From NCBI RefSeq assembly GCF_021018805.1, contig NC_086259.1, positions 2,480,001-2,544,000 of the forward strand: 64,000 nt of DNA, read 5' to 3'. Position 1 is the first letter of the stretch. Each line of letters starts with the position of its first letter. The translations under genes and the position numbers were made by a program. This DNA comes from Prinia subflava (lineage: Eukaryota; Chordata; Aves; Passeriformes; Cisticolidae). Under the pieces are notes generated by a model. That model saw only the letters and a list, made by a program, of their open reading frames with translations, did not search any database and was not told the DNA's origin. Shown piece by piece: positions 51,480-61,690 of this stretch.

Positions 51480-51925
51480 GAGCCTGGGGCTGGGGAAGGT
51501 CCTCTGCCCCTCTGAAGGGCTGGGAGGTTCCCCTGGGGCTGGGGAAGGTCCTCTGCCCCTCTGAAGGGCTGGGAGGTTCCTCTAGGGCTGGGGAAGGTCC
51601 TCTGCCCCTCTGAAGGGCTGGGAGGTTCCTCTGGGGCTGGGGAAGGTCCTCTGCCCCTCTGAAGGGCTGGGAGGTTCCTCTAGGGCTGGGGAAGGTCCTC
51701 TGCCCCTCTGAAGGGCTGGGAGGTTCCTCTAGGGCTGGGGAAGGTCCTCTGCCCCTCTGAAGGGCTGGGAGTTCTCCTGGCTCTGGGGAAGGTCCTCTGC
51801 CCCTCTGAAGGGCTGGGAGGTTCCTCTGGGGCTGGGGAAGGTCCTCTGCCCCTCTGAAGGGCTGGGAGGTTCCTCTGGGGCTGGGGAAGGTCCTCTGCCC
51901 CTCTGAAGGGCTGGGAGTTCCCCTG
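51480..51925. repeat. 49-bp minisatellite, nine copies
   Basis: GGGGAAGGTCCTCTGCCCC recurs at 51492, 51541, 51590, 51639, 51688 and 51737 with exact 49-bp spacing, and three more times to about 51900. Near 51770 a unit is shortened and changed (GGGAGTTCTCCTGGCTC). Copies otherwise differ mainly in the GGTTCC-C/T-CT-G/A-GGGCT stretch. Flanks are diverged single copies. Confidence 0.97.
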
Positions 51926-54229
51926 GCCAGAGCCCTGGGAGTGCTCAGCTCCTGAAGGAGCACAGCAGACAGAGGGGCAGCACAGGGTGGGAACCACTGA
52001 CCACAAGCCAAGAGCCTCACTGGGCTGAGAGTCAGCCTCTGACCTGTATCCCTTTCTGGGTTATATGCAGTAAAATATGTGGACTGTTAGCAGATAGAGT
52101 GCCAGAAGAAGCTCTAGGATCCTTCTCATCAAAATAATGAAATACGTACATTGTAAGATGTATAAGGTAGATGTTATGTGGTTCTAATATTGCCTTAGAG
52201 GTTTTAAATCCCCCAGAACTTGACTTCTAGCAGAATTACTGAAACTCCAGTATATATGCTTAGTGACTACAATAGGAAAACAATTTTACACTAAATAAGT
52301 TCTTGTCACCATGCTAATATTTATGTATCAACTCAGTAGAAGTGGTTTCTTTTAAAATATTGAAATGATAGCTTACTGCAGTTATCATAGTTTCTGAAAA
52401 ATAAAAAGAAAATGAAAAGGATTTTGTTTTGTTTGGCAAGTTCATTTATTCACCTTTTCAGCAAAGCCAAAGTCTTTAAATATTGTCCTACTAAAGCAGT
52501 GTCTCAGTGATGAGAAGTCTAAGTAAGTTTTCTATTTTATTACGCCTGACATGAAAATATTGATTCAAAAGCAACAATCTTATCTTAAATTGGTTTCTTA
52601 TAACACAATCCGCTGAGAAATGGGGCACTTGAACAGGAATAAATTTAAATTAAATTTCCATGTAGCTCTCTAACGTATCTGAATGTCAGTAGGTAGAAAG
52701 AAGGAAAAGCTATGAATGTGATAGCTGAAGTAATGATGAAGCAGTGTTTAGGCAACACTGACTCCTCAGAACAGTTATTTCATGAATAGTTTGATGCATC
52801 AGGTTACCAATGCTGTGGCTGTGATGCAGAAGGAATGCAAGCTTTTTGTCAATACATGTAGAAAGTCAGGTAACAGTCACTTTTTATATTTTCCTGTACC
52901 ACAGATCTGTTGTTTGTACCCAGAAAAATGCTTTGACCATTCCCATCTGGTTTAAGCTCCTGCAATGCTGCCCTGGATTTGGCTGCAGAGTATGAGATTT
53001 TTCTGAAGTTACCAAGTTGTTACAATGACCTAAAATGTTAGTACTGAACTTGCACCTCAGAGGCGAGTGCTCCTGTCTTACCAGTCAGAATACTCTCCTG
53101 GAAGTCCTGCTGCTTTATCAAGTTTACTGCTTGTGTCAGCTGTGGTTTTTTTCCTTTTAGCAGATATTACTTAAAAGTACAGGTATATTATGGTAACAAT
53201 CCCAAATTCTGATGACTGAAGTTGATTATAAAAGTTATAACCAAGGACAAGAGAGGAATGGCATTACATTTGCATGTGCAAATGGTGCTGGGGAAACAAG
53301 ATAATCTACAACCGGTAATAAGTTTATTAGATATGGGACTTGGGGTGTAAGTCTTTGAGATTTCCTGTGTTTCCAGGGATGAGGTACTGCCCTTTGATGA
53401 ATTCTACAGGTCCTGAAGAACTTTGGTCAATAGCAATCTTAGTGTTCAGCAGACCTTCTTGTATATCTCTGTAGAATTGAGGGTGGTGGCAATTCCACGT
53501 TGTTCTCCCGGCTTAGAGCAGAAGTTGTGGCAAGTTGTCTGGCTGAAGTGTGGTGTCACCTTCTCTGTACAGAGTCAGAAAGTGGATAACTGAAACAAAA
53601 ATGCCAGGAGATCAGAGGAGTGGCCATGATCTCCTCCAGCTGAGTCAAATTATTTATTCCTGCTTAGGTAAAATGTATATTAATTAGAGCTGAGTCAAGG
53701 GCTGGCGGTTTTTTGTCTTTCCTCTAACCCTGGCTTGACCCAAGCTTACCATATTAGTCTACCAGAAATCTAAATTAAATCCAGTGCTGTCCAACATAAT
53801 AATTTTCTTCTACAAAATCAGTTGGTGGCATTCCGTAGTGATGCATTATTCCAGCATACTGCCCAGCTCTTGTTTAGTTAACATGAATGCTTATTTTACA
53901 TGACTGATGAAAACTGCTGGGTTTAGCATTCTTAAAGGGAAATGCTGTTTCAGTGATAGAGGAGCTAAATACACAACCATTCCTAAGTAACAAACTATTT
54001 TTATACCACCATTTTTACAGTATAAAGTAAGAATACTCCTTTTTCTTTGTTTATATTTGCTACCTAGAAAACAAACTCTTAGAACTTGGTTTACACCAGT
54101 GTGAGTGCCTTGTGTGAGAAGGATCCATGCATGTTCCTCTCCAAGGTCTGTGTCAGATGTGTGGGGCTTTGTATGGGAGGTGTTCATAAGCAGGAGAAAT
54201 GAGGTTGCATTGGAGAGCAGGGGATTATG

Positions 54230-54620
54230 CAAAACAAAATGGGACATGGATTGTTCAGCCTGGAGAGGAGAAGCTTCAGGGTGACCTAATTGTGACCTTC
54301 CAGTACCTAGAGGAGCTGACAGGAAAGATGGAGAGAGACTATTTCAAGGGCCTGGAGCAACAGGACAAGGGAGAATGGCTTTACACTGACAGAGAGTGCG
54401 TTTAGATTAGATATTAGTAAAGAACTCTTCCCTGGCAGGGTGGGCAGGCCCTGGCACAGGGTGCCCAGAGCAGCTGTGGCTGCCCCTGGAGCCCTGGCAG
54501 TGCCCAAGGCCAGGCTGGACCCTGGGACTGGGAGAGCCTGGGACATAGGAGGTGTCCCTGCCAGGGAATGAGAGGATCTTTAAGTTCCCTTCCACGCCAA
54601 ACCATTCTGGAGTTCTGTGG
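54230..54620 (+). mobile_element. CR1 LINE, 5'-truncated 3' end, frame broken
   Basis: Sense-oriented CR1 tail, closely related to the copy near 12.1 kb (shared GGGTGGGCAGGCCCTGGCAC and CAGAGCAGCTGTGGCTGCCC). Translation gives RRSF, then LDISKELFPGRVGRPW and VPRAAVAAPGALAVP, but in-frame stops lie near the start, so the ORF2 remnant is broken. It ends with CTTTAAGTTCCCTTCCACGC and CCATTCTGGAG, a decayed CR1 tail. Confidence 0.92.
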
Positions 54621-55772
54621 GTGTGACAAGAGAAGGGAACAAGAAAGCAAGTTGTCTAGTCAGGCATTGTTCCTTGTTTAGCTGATGTCTCACTGAGTAT
54701 GTGAAAGGTATCAATCTTCAAATTAACCCAACAGCAATGTAATTTCCTTACATTTTGTATGATGTGTATTTATCCTAGTGCAATCTGCTGTTTGAGGCTT
54801 TAGCAGTTCTTCATAGCCTGTGAAATACAGTGATTTCCTTACCTTGCTACCAAAAGGGTTCCCATTTAGTACTCTGAGAAAGGGGGGCATAAAACAACTA
54901 AGAGTTATATACACCTTTAAAAGTTGGCTTTTCTTTTAGTGATTATTTCTTGTTTCCTCATTTTTCCTAACAAAATTGTAAATAACTGTGTACTCCTAAT
55001 TTTCAAGTAAAACTAATGAGGACGACTCAAGACTCATCTTCAAAATAGAGTTTAGTTCTGGTGTGAAATATATTTGGGTTGTGTTTGAGCAGTTCCAAAA
55101 GAGCAGTACCTGTTACAAAGTCTGCTCTACCTGATTCATTTTTTAAAGGAAAAGGTGGAAGGGAAGGAGAAAGCCATCCCTGCTATCTCCATTGCCTTCC
55201 AGATGGAGTCCTGCCTAACACAGCACAGGGTTGGTGAAATAAATAGCCTCTCATTATACAGCAACAGGACTACTTAAATGTGAATTTCCAGAACTTGGAT
55301 TTAGAATGGTAAAAGCGTTTTGCAAAGAATTTCTGAAGCAGAAGATGACTTGGCTTTTCTGAATTTCACCAAAATACTCCAGCAGGAACTTCCTCTTGTG
55401 AAATGAATTTTTTGAATGTGGCAACAGAATCTTCAGACCTTCAGATCTCCTGTAGTTTTCCTTTCATGTCTGTAGGAGTAACCAATGCTATTGCTTTTTG
55501 ATTTTGAGCAAGTAGAGGGTGGCAGCTCCCTGTTTCTCGTCCCTTTTGGGTGCCTGGACAACCAATCTTGGTGGAGAGATAATGGAGCTGTTCTTTTCCA
55601 TGTTTGCTGTGTAAGATTTGTGATAAGGGTGGTTTGAGTTTCCCTGTCCTGAGTAGACCATTGCATCCAGAGGCTCCAGAAGAAGCAGTGAGGAATCCAT
55701 GCAATGGTACTTCCTTTTCTGAAAGAATTTTTAAATTTTTAAAAATCTATTAAAATATTTAAATATAAATAC

Positions 55773-55807
55773 ACACACTCTCTCTCTGTCTCTCTCTATA
55801 TATATTC
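55773..55807. repeat. Compound CA/CT/TA microsatellite
   Basis: ACACACAC passes into CTCTCTCT, GTCTCTCTC and TATATATA within about 35 bases. It has no coding context. Confidence 0.85.
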
Positions 55808-56394
55808 ATACACCAGATCAGTTTGTGCAGGGGAGAGGCTAAGACTGAATTTCCAGTTGTCCTTTTGCTTCAGTGGTATTCTGTCTAAATATGGATCAGG
55901 TAGAAATATTGCTCAGGTAGAAACAACCTTGTTAAGAACAATTTATCACACTGGCATAGATGGGGGAAAAAAAGAAAAAAAAATTGTTTGGAGCAGGCTG
56001 TGAATGTGGAAAAATCACATAACTGTTCTATCTGAACACTACAACAGATTTGCTTTCGTGCTAATTTGGCTGAATAACAGCACTTTAGAATAGGATTGCC
56101 TGTTTAATAAGTAGAGGGCAGCAAATGTCAGCTGTGTCTGCTTGTCAGAAACTGAGGAGGTTGCTTGGACAACAACATAAATTATTATTTAGATGATTCT
56201 GTCCCCTAGCCAAGCCGGCTCTACCCGGTAGCAGCTTGCGGGGGGAGGTCAAGGTGTATTTAGGCTCAAGCCTGCAGGGCAAATTTTCCCCCATCCCCTC
56301 TGTGCGCGTTGGTTTCTTACTCCAAAACAAACCTGAATGAGGGCTTTAATTCTGCTGCTGAGCTAACGTGTTTGTAAGCCCTGTTTGGCAGCCC

Positions 56395-56510
56395 CGAGCG
56401 CCCGAGGCAGCCGCAGCTGCCAGCTTTCATCTGCCCCCGGATCCTGCGGGCGCTGCGTCACATGCGCTGCCCGGGGCACGCAGGCGGAGCGCCCGGCTGC
56501 GGCTGCACAG
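56395..56510. other. CpG-dense segment abutting the (CCTTC)n array
   Basis: About fifteen CpG in 116 bases, in an intron that is otherwise nearly CpG-free. It includes CTGCGTCACATGCG (a TGCGTCAC CRE-like site) and CCCGGGGCACGC. It ends exactly where the pentamer array starts. It may be a small orphan CpG island or only the GC-rich border of the array. Confidence 0.75.
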
Positions 56511-57580
56511 CCTTCCCTTCCCTTCCCTTCCCTTCCCTTCCCTTCCCTTCCCTTCCCTTCCCTTCCCTTCCCTTCCCTTCCCTTCCCTTCCCTTCCCTTC
56601 CCTTCCCTTCCCTTCCCTTCCCTTCCCTTCCCTTCCCTTCCCTTCCCTTCCCTTCCCTTCCCTTCCCTTCCCTTCCCTTCCCTTCCCTTCCCTTCCCTTC
56701 CCTTCCCTTCCCTTCCCTTCCCTTCCCTTCCCTTCCCTTCCCTTCCCTTCCCTTCCCTTCCCTTCCCTTCCCTTCCCTTCCCTTCCCTTCCCTTCCCTTC
56801 CCTTCCCTTCCCTTCCCTTCCCTTCCCTTCCCTTCCCTTCCCTTCCTGCACCCTTCCCTTCCCTTCCTGCACCCTTCCCTTCCCTTCCCTTCCTGCACCC
56901 TTCCCTTCCCTTCCCTTCCCTTCCTGCACCCTTCCCTTCCCTTCCCTTCCCTTCCTGCACCCTTCCCTTCCCTTCCCTTCCCTTCCCTTCCCTTCCTGCA
57001 CCCTTCCCTTCCCTTCCCTTCCCTTCCCTTCCTGCACCCTTCCCTTCCCTTCCCTTCCCTTCCCTTCCCTTCCCTTCCCTTCCCTTCCCTTCCCTTCCCT
57101 TCCCTTCCCTTCCCTTCCCTTCCCTTCCCTTCCCTTCCCTTCCCTTCCCTTCCCTTCCCTTCCCTTCCCTTCCCTTCCCTTCCCTTCCCTTCCCTTCCCT
57201 TCCCTTCCCTTCCCTTCCCTTCCCTTCCCTTCCCTTCCCTTCCTGCACCCTTCCCTTCCCTTCCTGCACCCTTCCCTTCCTGCACCCTTCCCTTCCCTTC
57301 CTGCACCCTTCCCTTCCCTTCCTGCACCCTTCCCTTCCCTTCCTGCACCCTTCCCTTCCCTTCCCTTCCCTTCCCTTCCCTTCCCTTCCCTTCCCTTCCC
57401 TTCCCTTCCCTTCCCTTCCCTTCCCTTCCCTTCCCTTCCCTTCCCTTCCCTTCCCTTCCCTTCCCTTCCCTTCCCTTCCCTTCCCTTCCCTTCCCTTCCC
57501 TTCCCTTCCCTTCCCTTCCCTTCCCTTCCCTTCCCTTCCCTTCCCTTCCCTTCCCTTCCCTTCCCTTCCCTTCCCTTCCC
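56511..57580. repeat. (CCTTC)n pentanucleotide array, 1.07 kb
   Basis: A nearly pure pyrimidine strand (+). It has an uninterrupted run of about 67 pentamers (56511-56845), two further long pure runs (about 57038-57242 and 57348-57580), and two zones with about thirteen CTGCACCC interruptions. The complementary strand is (AAGGG)n. Frames of about 400 codons are open on both strands because the unit contains no stop. They are not genes. Confidence 0.99.
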
Positions 57581-60500
57581 TGTTTGAAATGCATACATTG
57601 TACAGAGCACACTGCTTTTCCTGAAATCTGGGAGCTGTTTCTAACCTGGTAGTGGAGGCGGGAAAAGTTCATGGGAGCAGAGTTACAGCAAAAGTTGAAA
57701 TGCAGTAGTAAAATTTTAAACAGTAATTTAAAGCTTCCTTGCCAGCCCATTTTTGAGAATATTTAATACCATTAACATAGGGTAAAAAGTGTCCATTTCA
57801 GTTGACTAAAGACTCAACATTTCTGACTGTAGCTAGATTTTATGCAACTCCTCTACACTACAAGCTAGGTGGATGGGCAGTAACATGCAGAAGTCGTGAA
57901 AGGTGTGTTAGCATCCATTTCCTATTTTTAGTTTAGTCCTGTCGTTAAAAAATACTGTGTCAGCCTGTGAAAGAGTAGTTACATCATCTTAGCTGAGTAA
58001 AGAGATACTGCTCAACATACCCTGAAAAATAATTACCTTGCAGGAGTAGTAGTAATCTTTTAAATAAATAAATTTTCTTATTGTCATTCACAATATAGAC
58101 TGTTTTCCCTTGAAATATGTTTGTTAAAGGTTAAATTATTCTCTCTAAAATATAAACACTTGAAAGGTATTAATGTATTTTTAATGTTATTGGGCAGCTG
58201 AATAATGATTTGTAAGAGATTTGTTTTTATTTAGTATTGCAAATTGCTGCTGAATTGGTGGTTAACTTCTAGATTTTCGTGGAAATGGTCATAAATACCT
58301 GATTTTCTGGAATGGGAAGGTGTATTATATGCATTTATTCTGATGAGTATCTGTATGCTGAGGTGTTACAGCTTCCTAAAAACTGATACCTCCTCGGTAT
58401 GGGGTAGGGTTGAAGTGAAGCAAGTTGAAAAAGTGTGATGCAATTACAGTTCATGGCTTCGTTGACTCTGCACAGCCAGGAAGGACAGAGTTAGGCCTCT
58501 TACACCGCTGTTTTCTTTACCTCCACAAGTAGAAAATGTATTTCTATCCCGAACAGTCATTTATATTCTTGAAACAGAAATAACACCATGTAGATTCTGA
58601 AGATTTCTCTTAATGACCAAAAGCCATATTCATGTGGTGAGGTGCTTGAAAATCTACTATTTAAAAAAAAAAAGTAATAATAAAAAAATCTGTCCTGGAA
58701 GAAGACCTCATATCTGGTAAACATGTCAGATAATTTAAGTAACCTTTAGGAAAGTGCACAAATACTAAATGGGAAAATAAAGCTTAAGTGCTAAACTCAG
58801 GTGTTAATTGTGTTCAGGACAACAGGAGAGGAGAAGAATGTTCACTCTACTAGAAACATACTGGGGGTGAAATTGGTGAGAAGGGAGCACGTTTTAATGA
58901 GAAATAGAATAATTTTTGTCTATTCACTTTCAAAAACTGCATTTAAATTCTGGGAAATGTGATCTGTGTTTTCATAGAGCCCTTGGTCTTAAGGCAGCCC
59001 AGCATTTGTGGCTGTAGTGCCACTGCCAGCTCTGGACAGGTGAGATGGGTTCCCCTCAGGGGGTACCTGTGGAATATCCAGGATATCTGCCCTGCCTTAG
59101 TGTGACAGGTAATGATTGTGAAGGTCATTGAATACACATCATTACTTCACTGCATATGCTGCTGGTTAATTAAGTCAACTACTTCCATCTTCCTGTTTTG
59201 AGGAACAGTAAATTCAGTATTCAGCAAAATTGTTCTCTCTTTTAATAATGGTCTGTCACCAGCATTTGCTGGTCTTTCCTTCTTAAGCAGTATGTTCAGG
59301 AATCTCGTGTATTAAGATGTGTCAGAAAACAAAAGTATGGGATGATTTTTCCTCCCTCTAAGTAATAACTTGTTTGCATCTTTTTTGCTGTTTTTACTTT
59401 TGAGTGATTAAGGTGACTGAAAGATAGATACAGACATTCAGGTTGAATGGAAACACCTAAAGAATGTGGAGCTCCATTAGCTCACCCTATGAGCTTCTGT
59501 AATTAGTTCTCAGACTGAAAAGTTGTACTTTAATTTAGGGTGCAGAAATCAAACAATACTCTGAGTTTTAGCAGAGGAGAAAGGTAACTTGAGCCCATGA
59601 GGGACTGGCAAAGTTTCCTGAGACCATTTTTTTATCCCAGTTTTGTCAAGATTTAATCTGGTAATTTACGTAGAGATAAAATATGCTTAACTATTGAACT
59701 AAACTTCTGTGTGTTTTGTGTGCAGTCATGGTGCTCAGCACAAGGTGCTGGGTTTCAGTAATGTGTGACAGGGTTCTGCTCTGTATTTATTTGATGATTT
59801 GGATAGAGAGCTGCTATAATTAAACATCTTGTACATTGTTATATTATCTCGAATATATTTCTTGAATTTGTCAATGGATACTTCTGTTAGCATTGCAATA
59901 TATGGTGATTTCTGTGATCTGCTCAGCTACACAAAAGAAAAAAATTACAAATGTACATTTCATAAATATCTCAGGTAATTTTAACTGAGGCTTTAAAAAT
60001 AATTCCTCAGTTAAAAAAAAGTTTATCTATCCATCTAGCTCTGTGGAGAAATAATTTCTGGGAAGTACTGAAATTTGAGAAACAAATGTCCTAACTCCAA
60101 TGGGTAAGGAAGTGTCAGCAGTCAGGAATGCTGAGGACATGTGGTAGCCTATGTAGCAAGTATGAGAATGATCTGACTGGTTTGTGTTGGAGATTTTTAT
60201 TTTTGCCCTGTGTACCTCTGAGTGCATTTTTGTTCCTATCACTTTTTAAATGTGTGTCCCTTGCATTTAAATCTTGTAATTGAATTCTTCTGCCACACCA
60301 CTGGAACTATGGAATAATTCCATTGACATCAGTAGCAATAGTCAAAGCAAACAGAATTTGTCCCTCTGGTATTAGATATAATCTGATACCATAACAACTC
60401 CTGTGGACAATTAGGATTTATTGTTATCAACTGCACCTAACGCTTTTGTTTAAATGCAAAATACTTTTGCAGTTGTACATACAGAATAACCTGTATTTAT

Positions 60501-60654
60501 GTATGCAATTTATTTGAAAATCACTTGCAATCAATCAAGTTTTGTGATTTTGCATTGATTTCTGGGTGTGCCTGTTTAGTGTGTATTTCCCATCCCCTGG
60601 CCCTGTTTTTATTATTTCAGATGCAGATGAGAGTGTGGAGGTTTGTGGTGCAGC

Positions 60655-61690
60655 GGGCTACAGTGTGTGCTGCCCTTGCAGCAGTTCCCTTTGGCTGCAG
60701 CTGTGCATGCAGGGGATGGTGCTGCAATGTGTTCTTCCATGCAGCAGTGCCCTGTGGCTGCAGCTGTGTGTGCAGGGGATGGTGCTGCAGTGTGTTCTCC
60801 CATGCAGCAGTGTCCTGTGGCTGCAGCTGTGCATGCAGGGGACGGTGCTGCAGTGTGTTCTCCCATGCAGCAGTGTCCTGTGGCTGCAGCTGTGCATGCA
60901 GGGGGATGGTGCTGCAGTGTGTTCTCCCATGCAGCCCTGTGGCTGCAGCTGTGTGTGCAGGGGATGGTGCTGCAGTGTGTTCTCCCATGCAGCCCTGTGG
61001 CTGCAGCTGTGTGTGCAGGGGATGGTGCTGCAGTGTGTTCTCCTGTGCAGCTGCACCCTTTGGCTGCAGCTGTGCATGCAAGGGATGGAGCTGCAGTGTG
61101 TTCTCCCATGCAGCAGTGCCCTGTGGCTGCAGCTGTGCATGCAGGGGATGGAGCTGCAGTGTGTTCTCCCATGCAGCCCTGTGGCTGCAGCTGTGTGTGC
61201 AGGGGACGGTGCTGCAGTGTGTTCTCCCGTGCAGCAGTGCCCTGTGGCTGCAGCTGTGCATGCAGGGGATGGAGCTGCAGTGTGTTCTCCCATGCAGCAG
61301 TGCCCTGTGGCTGCAGCTGTGCATGCAGGGGGACAGTGCTGCAGTGTGTTCTCCCATGCAGCCCTGTGGCTGCAGCTGTGCACGCAGGGGGACAGTGCTG
61401 CAGTGTGTTCTCCCGTGCAGCCCTGTGGCTGCAGCTGTGCACGCAGGGGGACAGTGCTGCAGTGTGTTCTCCCGTGCAGCCCTGTGGCTGCAGCTGTGCA
61501 TGCAGGGGGACAGTGCTGCAGTGTGTTCCCCTGTGCAGCAGTGCCCTGTGGCTGCAGCTGTGTGTGCAGGGGGACAGTGCTGCAGTGTGTTCTCCCGTGC
61601 AGCCGTGCCCTGTGGCTGCAGCTGTGCATGCAGGGGGACAGTGCTGCAGTGTGTTCCCCTGTGCAGCAGTGCCCTGTGGCTGCAGCTGCG
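60655..61690. repeat. 58/63-bp GGCTGCAGCTGTG minisatellite, about seventeen copies
   Basis: GGCTGCAGCTGTG starts units at 60693, 60756, 60819, 60882, 60941, 60999 and onward. The period is 63, or 58-59 where the five bases AGTGC are missing from CAGCAGTGCCCTG. Each unit has CTGCAG, CAGCTG and TGTGTTCTCCC. The right half mostly has GGGGGACAGTGCTGC in place of GGGGATGGTGCTGC. It shares the TGTGGCTGCAGC core with the 38-bp array at 46.8 kb. All long frames here are shadows. Confidence 0.97.

Noticed and set aside
51382..52020. 212-codon - strand frame
   Set aside because: It follows the 49-bp tandem units and has no domain outside them.
56363..57750. Frames of about 400 codons on both strands over the (CCTTC)n array
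   Set aside because: Pentamer translation yields only GREGK or PSLPF cycles. It follows from the unit lacking stops.
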